Below, in pieces: positions 25,534-34,342 of a stretch of DNA of 64,000 bases. A program made the translations under genes and the position numbers. The stretch is from contig NZ_CP119989.1 in NCBI RefSeq assembly GCF_029338555.1, positions 1,240,001 to 1,304,000 of the forward strand. Direction: 5' to 3'. This DNA comes from Halobaculum marinum (lineage in GTDB: Archaea; Halobacteriota; Halobacteria; Halobacteriales; Haloferacaceae). Numbering within the stretch: position 1 is the first letter of the stretch; each line of letters starts with the position of its first letter. The notes under the pieces are model-generated. The model saw nothing but the letters and a program-made list of their open reading frames with translations, had not been told where the DNA came from and ran no database searches.

Positions 25534-27210
25534 TCACTCGTGGGGTCGGGCCCACGTCGCCGGCACGTCGCTGCCGCCCTCCACCGAGAGCCGCCCGTCG
25601 AAGCGCGCGAACGTCGGGTTCTGGACGAATCGACCGCCGAGCACCGCCTCCCCGAGGCCGAAGCCGGTCGCCTCCTCGAGGAGGCCCGTCGGGACGTGCG
25701 AGAAGATGCCCGCCAGCGTGGCGAGATCCGACCGCGAGTGCATTCGCATCAAGATCAGGTTCTCACACTGCGAGAGCGTGTTCTCCGCGAGTTTCGTCGG
25801 GCGCTGAGTCGACAACAGGAGGTACTGACCGTACTTGCGTCCCTCCGCGGCGATCCGGTTCACCGCCTCCGTCGAGATGGCGACCAACTCGTCGGCCGGG
25901 TCGCGTGGGCAGACGTTGTGTGCCTCGTCGACGACGACGAGCGTCGGCTCGCGCTCGGCGCGCCTGCTCCACAGGTCCGTCAAGACGGCGTTGGAGACGA
26001 CGGCGCGCTCGGACGGGGTTCCGAGCGTCCCCACGTCGAGGACGAGACAGCGCCAGTCGTCGCCCGCGAGCGTGTCGAGCAGCGACGACTCGCCGCGCGA
26101 ACACCACGTCTCCCAGTCGGCGATGCCGAGGTTCTCGATCCGCAGGCCGAGTTGCCGAGCCGCCTCGCTGTAGTCGCGTGCGATCGCCTGCCGGACCTCG
26201 TCCCACGAGTAGTCGCGGCCACCGAGTTGGTCGAGGATGTGCCAGAACGTGTTGAACTCCGCGCGGTCGGCAAGCGGGTGGAGCCCCACGGCGGTCGCCT
26301 GCTCCGTCCGGCTGAGGTCGCCGAAGCGCAGGCGCAACACCTCGTCGTCGTCGCCGGCGACGGCCGCCGGGCGGAACACTCGCAGTCCGGCCGTCGCCTC
26401 CCGGTAGCGCTCGGCGAGTCGGTCGTACGCGTCCGGCGAGAGGGGGTCGCGCCGGACGCGGTTGACCTCCTCGAGCGAGCGGAGTTGCCCGAGCGACGTG
26501 AAGTCGGAGTTGGGGTCGACGACGACGATCCGGAGGTCGGTCTCCAAGAGGAGTTGTTCGAGCACGATGCCGAGCGAGAACGTCTTTCCCGACCCAGACT
26601 GCCCACAGAGGAACGTGTGGCGGCTGAAGCCGGGCGCGTCGAGGCGGACGGTCGCCTCGCCGTCGACGTACAGCGCCCGGCCGATCGGGAGTCGCGCGTG
26701 TCGCTCCGACCCGGCGAGGTAGCGGTCGACCAGCGCCGCGTCGGCCCGTTCGATCGTCGCTCGGTGGAAGGTGTCTCCAGCGCCGGGTCGCTGGAAGCCG
26801 TCGGTCTCGACACGACCCAACAGCGTGCCGGTGCCCTCGAGCGCGGGGGCCTGGAGGCGGTCGCTGACCCCCGAGAGGTTCACCCCTTCGGGGACACCCG
26901 GGAGGTCGGCTACGTCGAGGTCGAGGCCGAGTTGGGCGCCCTCGCGGTGCACCACGGACTTCGTGACGACCTGTCCGAGGTAGGTGCGTTCGTCGGGCGT
27001 GTTCAGCGTTACGTACCCACCGACTGGCAGCGAGGCGGTGAGCGGCGCCTCGTACGCGAACGTCCGCCCGTCGACCGAGTACGCGATCTGTGCGACGTTC
27101 TGTGCTGCTTGGGCTTCCAAGGAGTCCCAGAACGCCCGTACGTCACCTCTGACGCTCGCGATCGTCCGTTCGTCCAGCCAGTCGTCCGCGCCGTCACCGC
27201 CGTCGTCCAT
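25534..27210 (-). CDS. HerA/VirB4-like ATPase (DUF87 type)
   Basis: A 558-residue P-loop ATPase. ATG 27210 (MDDGGDGADDWL) was chosen because the upstream extension has no family-like residues. The N-terminal 200 residues contain a small beta-barrel-like part (GGYVTLNTPDERTYLGQVV). Walker A is CGQSGSGKTFSLG and Walker B LVVVDEAHNVCP, followed by the arginine-containing STQRPTKLAENTL sensor region, all HerA/FtsK-like. It is a likely hexameric DNA-translocating ATPase. Its usual nuclease partner NurA is not adjacent, so the role (repair, conjugation or partition) is open. Confidence 0.82.
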   Translation of the reverse strand: MDDGGDGADDWLDERTIASVRGDVRAFWDSLEAQAAQNVAQIAYSVDGRTFAYEAPLTASLPVGGYVTLNTPDERTYLGQVVTKSVVHREGAQLGLDLDVADLPGVPEGVNLSGVSDRLQAPALEGTGTLLGRVETDGFQRPGAGDTFHRATIERADAALVDRYLAGSERHARLPIGRALYVDGEATVRLDAPGFSRHTFLCGQSGSGKTFSLGIVLEQLLLETDLRIVVVDPNSDFTSLGQLRSLEEVNRVRRDPLSPDAYDRLAERYREATAGLRVFRPAAVAGDDDEVLRLRFGDLSRTEQATAVGLHPLADRAEFNTFWHILDQLGGRDYSWDEVRQAIARDYSEAARQLGLRIENLGIADWETWCSRGESSLLDTLAGDDWRCLVLDVGTLGTPSERAVVSNAVLTDLWSRRAEREPTLVVVDEAHNVCPRDPADELVAISTEAVNRIAAEGRKYGQYLLLSTQRPTKLAENTLSQCENLILMRMHSRSDLATLAGIFSHVPTGLLEEATGFGLGEAVLGGRFVQNPTFARFDGRLSVEGGSDVPATWARPHE

Positions 27211-27465
27211 GTGTTGGTCGTCTCCCCACAGCGACCGAGCGCGTCCTCCGCTCGCCGATGTAGAGTAGCAATTGACGTGGCCGGGACGGTTTGTTAGCGA
27301 GGCCGAATCCGTCTCGAAGGCCCCGGTAACCTCGGTCGCGTGTGTGGCCGCGGCGACTAGTACGCGGTCACTCGACACTCGCCGTCGACCCGACGGTCTC
27401 GACCTCGGGCTTTTGGACGATCACCACGCCCTGATCTCGCACCCCCGGTGGTGCGCGCGCACTCG

Positions 27466-28311
27466 TCACGGAGCGTCGTCCCGGACGACGAGTCGCTCGG
27501 TCGCCACGAACACTGCCAGCGCGACCACACCGGTCACGAGGACGGGGACGACGGGGCGACCGTAGCTGGCGAGTCGCTCACTCGCCGCGAGCGAGGCGAC
27601 GACGCCGTAGAGGGCGAGCGCGTTGTGAAACGCGAGTGCGCCGTACACCGACCCACTCGCGGCGTACACGACGCTCGTGGCGACGCCGACGACCGTGAGG
27701 AGGACGACCATCTCGAGCGTGTCGAACGGTGGGCTGTGGGCGAAGTGGTAGGCGCCGAAGCAGACACTCGCGACGCCGAGTGACGCGACCCGCGCGACGG
27801 TGTCGGAGCCGCCGCTGCGACGGATCACCGCGGCGACGGTCCCGCCGACGACCACCCAGCACACGGTCACCTCTGCGATGGAGACGGGGAGTACCTGTGC
27901 GTAGACGTTCACCAGCACGACCGGGTCCGTCGTCGCCGGTCCTTGGAGGGTGAACACCCCGAGTCCGAGCGCGCCACCGACGAGGGCGGCGGCGACCGAC
28001 CGCCGCCACCCGGGGAACCCGAGGTCGCGGCGGGAGACCGTCCCGGTGGCGACCGTCGCGCCGACGACGAGCGCGCCCGCGACGACCAGCGCGAGGACCG
28101 TCCCGACGAGGACGTTCGCGACGAGCGTGTACACGAGTCGGTCGAGCGTCGCGTCCGGGCGGAGCAGGGTCCGGATCCGTCCCTCGAGGAGCCACGTGAG
28201 CAGCGTCCACGCGGCGTACGTGCCGAGCGCAAGGCCGATCATACCGAGTGACGAGCGACCGGTAGCAAGCCGCCGCCGGAGCGAACCGGGGGCCCGAGAG
28301 CTGTCCGACAC
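27466..28311 (-). CDS. CPBP-like membrane protein with degenerate catalytic motif
   Basis: A 281-residue polytopic protein with GTG start (ATG 28242 is an alternative). The membrane topology and the downstream motifs FGAYHFAHSP (His189) and LAFHNALA (His229) are those of the CPBP family. At the EExxxR site, however, the sequence is SIAEVTVCWVVVG, with a single Glu and no Arg. It may be an inactive CPBP paralogue acting as a scaffold, or a divergent family. It sits in core-type GC-rich DNA, apart from the four intact copies. Confidence 0.65.
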   Translation of the reverse strand: MSDSSRAPGSLRRRLATGRSSLGMIGLALGTYAAWTLLTWLLEGRIRTLLRPDATLDRLVYTLVANVLVGTVLALVVAGALVVGATVATGTVSRRDLGFPGWRRSVAAALVGGALGLGVFTLQGPATTDPVVLVNVYAQVLPVSIAEVTVCWVVVGGTVAAVIRRSGGSDTVARVASLGVASVCFGAYHFAHSPPFDTLEMVVLLTVVGVATSVVYAASGSVYGALAFHNALALYGVVASLAASERLASYGRPVVPVLVTGVVALAVFVATERLVVRDDAP

Positions 28312-28673
28312 CGTACGCCCCGATTACCGTGAAGTGGAATCACACACCACCTCGACTCTCACCGGGTGGGAATCGCGAGGGTCGCGGGTAGCGACCGCAG
28401 AGACGTCGAGAGTGATGCGCACCGGGGACCCCCGCGCCGACGTGGCACTCCCCGACAGTCACCGTACCCGGGCCGACACGTCCACCCGTCGATGACGACC
28501 GAGTCGCGAGCAGGCTGCGGGTCGATCAACCGCTGTCGTGGTGTCTATCGGGAAACCGTTCCGAGCGTGGGGCCGACCGTACCGAAATCCCTCACGATTC
28601 ATAACAAAGCCGGCGCGTCGCGTACGCTCTCACGGGTGACGGGGAGTCCCGTCACACACTGGAGGAACAACGC
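28312..28673. other. Intergenic region upstream of the AhpD-like gene
   Basis: About 360 bases with no gene I can support. The last 80 bases hold a TATA-like box, an 8-bp inverted repeat and a ribosome binding site, listed separately. Confidence 0.6.
28598..28666 (+). promoter_or_regulatory. Promoter, hairpin leader and ribosome binding site of the AhpD-like gene
   Basis: A TATA-like TTCATAACA spans 28598-28606. GTGACGGG (28636-28643), GAGT, CCCGTCAC (28648-28655) form a perfect 8-bp inverted repeat that would begin just after the expected transcription start. GGAGG at 28662-28666 sits 7 bases before the ATG. A leadered, possibly regulated transcript is implied. Confidence 0.5.
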
Positions 28674-29090
28674 ATGGCAACAACATCGGCGACAGACGCG
28701 TACGACCAGACGGTCGACGAGATAGAGGAGACGCTGGGTATCGTCCCGGGCTTCTTCGGCGACCTGAACCAAGACGACCTCGTGGACGAGTGGCCGACGT
28801 TCAAGCGGATGGCCCTCGCCGAGACGGAGATTCCGGCGAAGTACAAGGAGCTGATCAACCTCGCGGTCGCTGCCAACCTGAAGTGCCCCTACTGCATCCA
28901 CTTCCACCGCGAGGCGGCGAAACTCCACGGCGCGACCGAGGGTGAACTGGCAGAGGTGTCGTTCCTGGCGGGGTACACACCGCGCTACAGCAGCATGATC
29001 CACGCCCAGGAGTACGACCTCGGCACCTTCAAGAACGAGTTCGGGCAGATCGCCGCCCACCTGCAGTCGCAGATGCCCGCGGACGACTAG
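28674..29090 (+). CDS. Carboxymuconolactone decarboxylase / AhpD-like protein
   Basis: A 138-residue protein of the CMD/AhpD fold. The redox motif CPYCIHFH has Cys71 and Cys74 with the downstream His expected for AhpD-type alkylhydroperoxidases. Residues 12-50 resemble LGIVPGFFGDLNQ and the start of the helical core. It probably reduces peroxides or acts as a thiol reductant; true decarboxylase activity is less likely because the CxxC is intact. A hairpin in the leader suggests regulation. Confidence 0.83.
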   Translation: MATTSATDAYDQTVDEIEETLGIVPGFFGDLNQDDLVDEWPTFKRMALAETEIPAKYKELINLAVAANLKCPYCIHFHREAAKLHGATEGELAEVSFLAGYTPRYSSMIHAQEYDLGTFKNEFGQIAAHLQSQMPADD

Positions 29091-29119
29091 ACACCACCCA
29101 CTCGTCGCCGCTGGCGGTC

Positions 29120-29124
29120 TTTTT
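29120..29124 (+). terminator. T-run downstream of the AhpD-like gene
   Basis: TTTTT about 30 bases after the stop codon at 29090, in GC-rich DNA. This is a plausible archaeal termination signal. Confidence 0.3.
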
Positions 29125-29290
29125 CGATGGGCGCTCGACACGAGCCGACGGTCTCCCGCTTTCGCTCGCCACCCGACCGTCCCCCACCACTCAAGTCGCT
29201 CACGACGGCACGTCCTCGTGTGTCTGCACAGCACGTCGCCCATCGTTCCCGCATCGCCCATCGCCCTCGCCCCCTCCGGCCACAGTAACC

Positions 29291-30301
29291 GTGTTCGCCA
29301 GATCCGCCCTCGTCGACGCCGTCGAACGCGTCGTCTCGACAACGGTCACGGTCGTCGACCCTATCCGCGACGGGAAGAACCACAGCTACCGCGTCGCCGG
29401 CGTCGACGGGGACGAGTTCTTCCTCAAGGTCGGCACGCGCTTCCCCGACGCGTTCCCCGCCGAACCCGCCGCAGTCGACCTCGTTCGCGCCCGCACCGAC
29501 GTGCCACTCCCGACCGTCCGCGGCACCGGTCGCGACCCGCTCGGCGTCCCCTACGCCGTGTTCGACTACGTCCCGGGCGTCGACGCGGACGGAGTCGCGT
29601 CGCTCCCGGATCGCGCGGCACGGCGACTCTGCCGGGAGGCCGGCGAACACCTCGCCGCGATACACCGGATCCGGTTCGACGCCGTCGGCGGCCTCGGCGT
29701 CGTCGACGGCGCGGTGGCCGTGACTCGCGAGCGTGACTACCGCACCTTGCTCGGCGCCTCGCTGGAGCGACAAGTGGAGGACCTTCGCGGCAGTCGGTTC
29801 GCTGACGTCTGCGACCGTGTCGCCGAAGCGGGCGCGGCGCTCGTCGACGACCTCGACCTCTCGGGCGTGTCGCCGGCGCTCGTCCACGGTGACTACCGAC
29901 TCGACAATCTCCGGGTGGACCCAACCGCCGACCGCGTCACGGTCGCCGTCGTCGACTGGGAACTCCCGAGCACGGCAGACCCGCTGTGGGATGCCGTGAT
30001 GGCCCTCGCCCTACTCACAGAGGGACACGACCTCTCGCCGACGCGCCGCCGCACCCTCCGAGCGGCGTTCCGCGACGGCTACGAGCACGACGGATCCGAG
30101 ACCGAAAGCGCCGGGGCGTTTCCGACCGACGCCGCGGATCGACTGCTGGCGTACGAACTCCTCGCGCGAGCGCGACTGATGCGTCACCTCGACGCGGAAC
30201 TCCCCGAGGCGAGCGAGCGCGTGCGAGACGCCCGGGCGCGCGAACACCGCGCGCTTCTGGACGACCTCCTCGACGGACACAGACGCCTCACCGGCGAGTG
30301 A
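29291..30301 (+). CDS. APH-family phosphotransferase (aminoglycoside/choline/homoserine kinase-like)
   Basis: A 336-residue kinase-fold protein with GTG start. Motifs are the catalytic loop [13 protein letters not shown] (HGDxxxxN) and the metal-binding Asp in VAVVDWELP. The N-lobe reads [17 protein letters not shown]. Family members phosphorylate small hydroxyl compounds such as aminoglycosides, choline, homoserine or fructosamine; the substrate is not predictable here. The first 30 codons resemble the EKAxERVxGTxV type N-terminus of haloarchaeal APH proteins. It converges on a small zinc-finger-like gene. Confidence 0.82.
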   Translation: MFARSALVDAVERVVSTTVTVVDPIRDGKNHSYRVAGVDGDEFFLKVGTRFPDAFPAEPAAVDLVRARTDVPLPTVRGTGRDPLGVPYAVFDYVPGVDADGVASLPDRAARRLCREAGEHLAAIHRIRFDAVGGLGVVDGAVAVTRERDYRTLLGASLERQVEDLRGSRFADVCDRVAEAGAALVDDLDLSGVSPALVHGDYRLDNLRVDPTADRVTVAVVDWELPSTADPLWDAVMALALLTEGHDLSPTRRRTLRAAFRDGYEHDGSETESAGAFPTDAADRLLAYELLARARLMRHLDAELPEASERVRDARAREHRALLDDLLDGHRRLTGE

Positions 30302-30310
30302 CTCCGCCGC

Positions 30311-30526
30311 CTACTCCTCGTCGAGCAGCCCCATGTCCTCGACGACGAGGTCCGCGATCTGGTCGGCGATCGCGGGCGCCACCTGCGCGACGTCCTCGCC
30401 GTCGTGGCGCGTCTCGTTGTGTCGCTCCAGTTGGTCAGCGAGGTCCGCCAGCGGCACCCGAGTCCGGGTGTCGCACTCCTCGCAGACGATCGGCACCGTC
30501 GGGTCGTCGTCCCCCTCGGTAGTCAT
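30311..30526 (-). CDS. Small C2H2-like zinc-binding protein
   Basis: A 71-residue acidic protein, [20 protein letters not shown] at the N-terminus. Cys15 and Cys18 (CEEC), with two histidines in RHNETRH, would form a C2H2 site. The C-terminus is an acidic helix. Haloarchaeal genomes hold many such short zinc-finger proteins, most without assigned function. It lies between the APH kinase and the CetZ/FtsZ-like gene. Confidence 0.7.
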   Translation of the reverse strand: MTTEGDDDPTVPIVCEECDTRTRVPLADLADQLERHNETRHDGEDVAQVAPAIADQIADLVVEDMGLLDEE

Positions 30527-30551
30527 GTCGCTGGCTCGTGAGCGGACGAGC

Positions 30552-31733
30552 CTAAACGAGTCGGTTCGCCCCGACCGTCTGCTCCAACGCCGTGAGGCGG
30601 TCGCTGTCGTCGACTCCCGAGAGCAGGACCGTCACGCGGAACGACTCGGCGTGCGGGTCCGGGTGGTCCCCCCAGCGGATCTCCGGCACGCCGGTCTCCT
30701 CGGCGACCAGCGACCGTGCGCGTTCGAGGCCGCGTCGGCTGAGCCACCCCGGCGGCGCGTGGAACGCGATCGCAGCACGCGAGGCGCTCGTGAGGTCACA
30801 CGGCAGCGAGAGCCGGTGTGTGACCGCCTTTCGCGCGGTGTTGACGGCGACCGACACCGCCTCTCCCTCGTCGACGTCCGGTTCGGCGCCGCCACCGAGT
30901 TTGTCGAGCAGGCCGCCGACGACGCCGTCGCGGCGCCCGTTCTCGACCGCCGTGCTCGCTGCACCGACCACCGAGACGCCGTCGGCGCCGAACGTGTTGG
31001 TCAACTCGCTCGCGTCGAGGACGCGCTCTGGAGTCGGCTCGGTCGCCTCCCCCGCCGCGAACAGCGCCCCCAGTCGCTCGGCGAGCGCAGCGTCCTGTCG
31101 CGGCCACGTCGCCTCGTAGCTAGCGCCGCTGGCGCGCCACACGTCCGGGTCGACGAGCACGAGGTCGTCGGCGCTCGCCGTCAGCGTCCCCACGGCGTCG
31201 GCCGCGTTCGACGCGAGCGGGCGGTCGGGGCCGTCGGTGTCGGCCTCCTCGTCGGCCCGCTTCGGGCCGTCCGAGGTCGCGTCCGCGGCGGCGCCGTCGC
31301 CACCGACCTCGGCGACGCCCGGGAGCGCACCCGCGACGTACACGGGCGTCCCGGTCACCTGGCCGAGCACGTCCACGACCGCCGGGGCGACGCCGGCGCC
31401 GGTGCCACCGCCGAGAGCGGCACACACGACCGTCGCATCGATACTCCCGACCGGGAGCGAGTCGACCGCCGCCTGCAGTTCCGGTCGCTCTTCGCGGGCG
31501 ATCCGGGCCGCCTCGCCGGCGTCGCCCGCCGTCCCGTTCCCGTCGGTGTGGACCGCTCCGAGGAGGTGCCTGTCGTCGTCTGCGATGCCGTCGAGCGCCT
31601 CCAGCGCGGCGGCGTCGGTGTCGACGGCGACCGCGTCGACGAGGAACGGCGCGCTGCTGTCCGCGTCGGCCGCGACGAGGGCGTCCGCCAACGCGGTCCC
31701 GCCTCCGCCGACGCCGACGACTCCGATCTTCAT
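30552..31733 (-). CDS. Tubulin/FtsZ superfamily protein (CetZ/FtsZ-like, noncanonical)
   Basis: A 393-residue protein starting at ATG 31733 ([19 protein letters not shown]). The N-terminal nucleotide loop is GVGGGGTA. The tubulin signature (T4 loop) is GGGTGAG at residues 108-114. Residues 143-172 are an acidic insertion. The T7 region, around 238-243, reads VLDASEL: one Asp is kept, the second is Glu, and the preceding Asn is absent. That suggests altered GTP hydrolysis or polymer contacts compared with FtsZ. It is likely cytoplasmic, in cell shape or division. It is divergent from folA across 129 bases. Confidence 0.75.
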   Translation of the reverse strand: MKIGVVGVGGGGTALADALVAADADSSAPFLVDAVAVDTDAAALEALDGIADDDRHLLGAVHTDGNGTAGDAGEAARIAREERPELQAAVDSLPVGSIDATVVCAALGGGTGAGVAPAVVDVLGQVTGTPVYVAGALPGVAEVGGDGAAADATSDGPKRADEEADTDGPDRPLASNAADAVGTLTASADDLVLVDPDVWRASGASYEATWPRQDAALAERLGALFAAGEATEPTPERVLDASELTNTFGADGVSVVGAASTAVENGRRDGVVGGLLDKLGGGAEPDVDEGEAVSVAVNTARKAVTHRLSLPCDLTSASRAAIAFHAPPGWLSRRGLERARSLVAEETGVPEIRWGDHPDPHAESFRVTVLLSGVDDSDRLTALEQTVGANRLV

Positions 31734-31862
31734 ACCGTGAGGGACTCCCCTGGGCGCATAACCGTGACGGCGCGGGGACGCGGTGACCGCCTGGCGACGG
31801 CCACCCGGCTGGCGGTCGCCGCTCGGGGAAAGCGGTTTGCCCCGTCCGACCGTCCAGCGTGT

Positions 31863-32378
31863 ATGGTCGAACTCGTGTCCGTCGCGGCGGTCGCCGACAA
31901 CGGCGTCCTCGGCGACGACGGCGAACTCCCGTGGCCCTCCATCCCCGCCGACAAGCAGCAGTACCGCTCGCGCATCGCGAACGACCCGGTGATCCTCGGA
32001 CGCAAGACGTTCGACTCGATGCGCGACGACCTCCCGGGGTCGGCGCAGATCGTCCTCTCGCGGAGCGTCGACTCGTTCGACGTCGACACCGCCCACCACG
32101 CCGCCGACGTCGAGGAGGCGGTCGCAGTCGCGGCGTCGCTCGGCGCCGATACCGCGTACGTCATCGGCGGCGGGGCGATCTACGACCTGTTCCAGCCGCA
32201 CCTCGACCGGATGGCACTGAGCCGCGTCCACGGCGAGTACGAGGGCGACACGCACTACCCCGAGTGGGACGAGGCCGACTGGGAGTTGGTCGAGTCGACT
32301 GAGTACGACCGCTTCACGTTGGAGGAATGGGTCCGCGTCGACGACGCGGGCGCCGTCGACGACACGGGCGGCGCGTAG
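31863..32378 (+). CDS. folA: Dihydrofolate reductase
   Basis: A 171-residue DHFR reducing dihydrofolate with NADPH. ATG 31863 gives [20 protein letters not shown]; the long upstream frame is spurious. Landmarks are [16 protein letters not shown] (Asp is the catalytic acid), [16 protein letters not shown] and [13 protein letters not shown]. The sequence is very like haloferacean HdrA as I recall it. It is acidic and halophile-adapted. It lies upstream of two small membrane-protein genes on the same strand, with 50-base or shorter spacers. Confidence 0.93.
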   Translation: MVELVSVAAVADNGVLGDDGELPWPSIPADKQQYRSRIANDPVILGRKTFDSMRDDLPGSAQIVLSRSVDSFDVDTAHHAADVEEAVAVAASLGADTAYVIGGGAIYDLFQPHLDRMALSRVHGEYEGDTHYPEWDEADWELVESTEYDRFTLEEWVRVDDAGAVDDTGGA

Positions 32379-32427
32379 CGACCGCCGCGGCGAAAACCGA
32401 TAGGTAACTCGCGCCCGTGATCCGTCT

Positions 32428-32907
32428 GTGTTCACGACTCCGCTGCTCGCGTCGGTACCGCCGTCGCTCCCGCTGCTGTTCCTCGTCGGCGTCGTCGGGG
32501 GCGGCCTCGCGACGTTGGCGATGGACCGGGCGATGAACCGCCTCGACGAGGGGTGGACGCCCCCGAGCGTTGCCAGCGGCGTCCTCACCGACACCCACCC
32601 CGACCAGGCGCCGGAGCGACTCGCCTCGGTCGTCCACTACGTCGCCGGCCTCCTCTCGGGGGCGCTGTACGTCTGGCTCCTGCTCGCGGTCGGGAGCGTC
32701 CTCGGTACAGGCGTCGTCGCGACGGTCGTCGCGGGCGTCCTCATGTACCCGCTGATGGTCGGCTTCTTCGCGCTGGTCGTGCTCCCGCGGTCGACCGGCC
32801 TCCCACGCCAGCGCCTTCGCGCGACTCGCCGGGCGTGGGCGGTCGAGGCAGTCGTCTACCTGCTCGTGCTCGTCCCGGTCGTCGGCGTCGCCGCGGCGCT
32901 GCTGTAG
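32428..32907 (+). CDS. Integral membrane protein, unknown function
   Basis: A 159-residue protein with GTG start and four hydrophobic segments: residues about 12-30, 65-88, 92-115 and 135-158. The loop between the first two spans (DRAMNRLDEGWTPPSVASGV) is conserved-looking. I do not recognise a named family. It follows folA by 49 bases and may be co-transcribed. Confidence 0.65.
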   Translation: MFTTPLLASVPPSLPLLFLVGVVGGGLATLAMDRAMNRLDEGWTPPSVASGVLTDTHPDQAPERLASVVHYVAGLLSGALYVWLLLAVGSVLGTGVVATVVAGVLMYPLMVGFFALVVLPRSTGLPRQRLRATRRAWAVEAVVYLLVLVPVVGVAAALL

Positions 32908-32949
32908 GTTCGGGGGAACGGTTTTCACCGCCACCCGCGTCTCGTCGCC

Positions 32950-33477
32950 GTGTTCAGACGCATCCGCGAGACGGCGCCCGCGGGGCTCGTCCCGCTGGCG
33001 TGGACGTTCACGACCGCCGCCCACCTTGGGTTCGTCGGCGACCGCCCCGTCCTGATCGCCCACCTCGTGATGGACATGCTGCTCGTCCTGTTCGTCGTCC
33101 TCTCGTGGCACGACATGCGCGAGGGGGTGCTCCGCGCGTGGCGGACCGTGATCCTCGCGGGCATCCCCGTCACCCTCGCTGGGACGCTCGGGCTGTCGGT
33201 CGTCTCCGGCCCGCTGGCACCGACGCTGCTGACCGTCTCGGTCGTCGGGTGGACGATACTCCCGGCACCCGCGCTCTTCTATACCGGTACGGAGTCCGAG
33301 GACACCGCCCGGACGGTGAACTACGCCGCGGGGACGCTCTCAATCGCGGGTGCCGCGACGTACCTCGCGGGGGTGTTCGGGGGCGCCGCGCCGAGTGCGC
33401 CCGTCCTCCTCGTCGGACTCGCACTCGTCGGCGTCGGCCAGACGGCCGGCATCGTCGACGCGGTCGTGCGGTACTGA
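32950..33477 (+). CDS. Integral membrane protein, unknown function
   Basis: A 175-residue protein with GTG start and about six hydrophobic segments with almost no loops, beginning MFRRIRETAPAGLVPLAWTF. HLGFVGDRPVLIAHLVMDM contains His residues that could bind heme or metal, but that is speculation. It lies 42 bases after another membrane protein gene on the same strand. Confidence 0.65.
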   Translation: MFRRIRETAPAGLVPLAWTFTTAAHLGFVGDRPVLIAHLVMDMLLVLFVVLSWHDMREGVLRAWRTVILAGIPVTLAGTLGLSVVSGPLAPTLLTVSVVGWTILPAPALFYTGTESEDTARTVNYAAGTLSIAGAATYLAGVFGGAAPSAPVLLVGLALVGVGQTAGIVDAVVRY

Positions 33478-33505
33478 GGCTGGATCCGGTCGCCAGACGC
33501 GACTC

Positions 33506-34342
33506 CTACCGACCCTCCCACTCCGGGTCGCGGTCCTCGAAGAACGCGTCCATCCCCTCGTTCTTGTCGTCGGTCGCGAACAGTCCGACGAACAGTTCCG
33601 ACTCGTAGTCGATCCCTTCGTCGAGGCCCATCCGGGAGGCGGCCTGGACGGCGGTCTTGGCGTACTCCAGCGCGACGGGGCTCTTGTCGGCCATCGCCGC
33701 CGCCAACTCGTACACGCGGTCGTCGAACTGCTCGTCGCCGTACACCTCGTCGACGAGGCCGATGTCCGCCGCCTCGTCGGCGTCGACTAGTTCTCCCGAG
33801 AGGATCAGCTTCATCGCCTGCCCCTCACCGACGAGGCGGACGAGCCGCTGGGTGCCGCCGCCGCCGGGGATGATTCCGAGGTTGATCTCAGGCTGGCCCA
33901 GTTTCGCTCGTTCGTGGGCGATGCGCACGTCGCACGCCTGCGCCAACTCGCAGCCGCCGCCGAGCGCGTGGCCGTTGAGCCGAGCGATCACCGGCTGCCG
34001 GAGGTCGGCGACACGTTCGTACACCCGCGGGCGTTCGCTCGCCCGGCGCTGCTCGACCATGTCGCGCTCGCGGAGTTCGCCCACGTCGGCGCCGGCGACG
34101 AACGCCTTCGCCTCGTCGGCGCCGGTGAGCACCACCACACGAACGCCGCTGTCCGGCTGTTCGATGGCGTCCAACACCGCCGTCAACTCCTCGCGGACCT
34201 GTGCGTTCAAGGCGTTGCGCGCCTCCGGTCGGTTCAGCGTCACCGTGGCGACGCCGGCGACGCGGTCGCCGACCGTGCAGTCGACGTACTCCAGTTCCGT
34301 TGCGACCGCCGTGGGATCGGTCGCCCCGTCCGGATCACTCAT
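33506..34342 (-). CDS. Enoyl-CoA hydratase / crotonase
   Basis: A 278-residue crotonase. The NRPEARNALNAQ N-terminus and the GHALGGGCELAQACDVRIA block are typical. Both catalytic glutamates are present (in GGCEL and in QPEINLGIIPGGGGTQRL), so hydratase activity is expected. The gene overlaps the upstream 3-hydroxyacyl-CoA dehydrogenase by 8 bases (34335-34342). Together they carry out two consecutive steps of fatty acid beta-oxidation. Confidence 0.9.
   Translation of the reverse strand: MSDPDGATDPTAVATELEYVDCTVGDRVAGVATVTLNRPEARNALNAQVREELTAVLDAIEQPDSGVRVVVLTGADEAKAFVAGADVGELRERDMVEQRRASERPRVYERVADLRQPVIARLNGHALGGGCELAQACDVRIAHERAKLGQPEINLGIIPGGGGTQRLVRLVGEGQAMKLILSGELVDADEAADIGLVDEVYGDEQFDDRVYELAAAMADKSPVALEYAKTAVQAASRMGLDEGIDYESELFVGLFATDDKNEGMDAFFEDRDPEWEGR

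Noticed and set aside
25438-27297. A 619-codon open frame antisense to the HerA-like ATPase
   Set aside because: Composition is typical of antisense shadows, and it starts inside the start region of the acyl-CoA synthetase gene. The minus strand has Walker A and B motifs.
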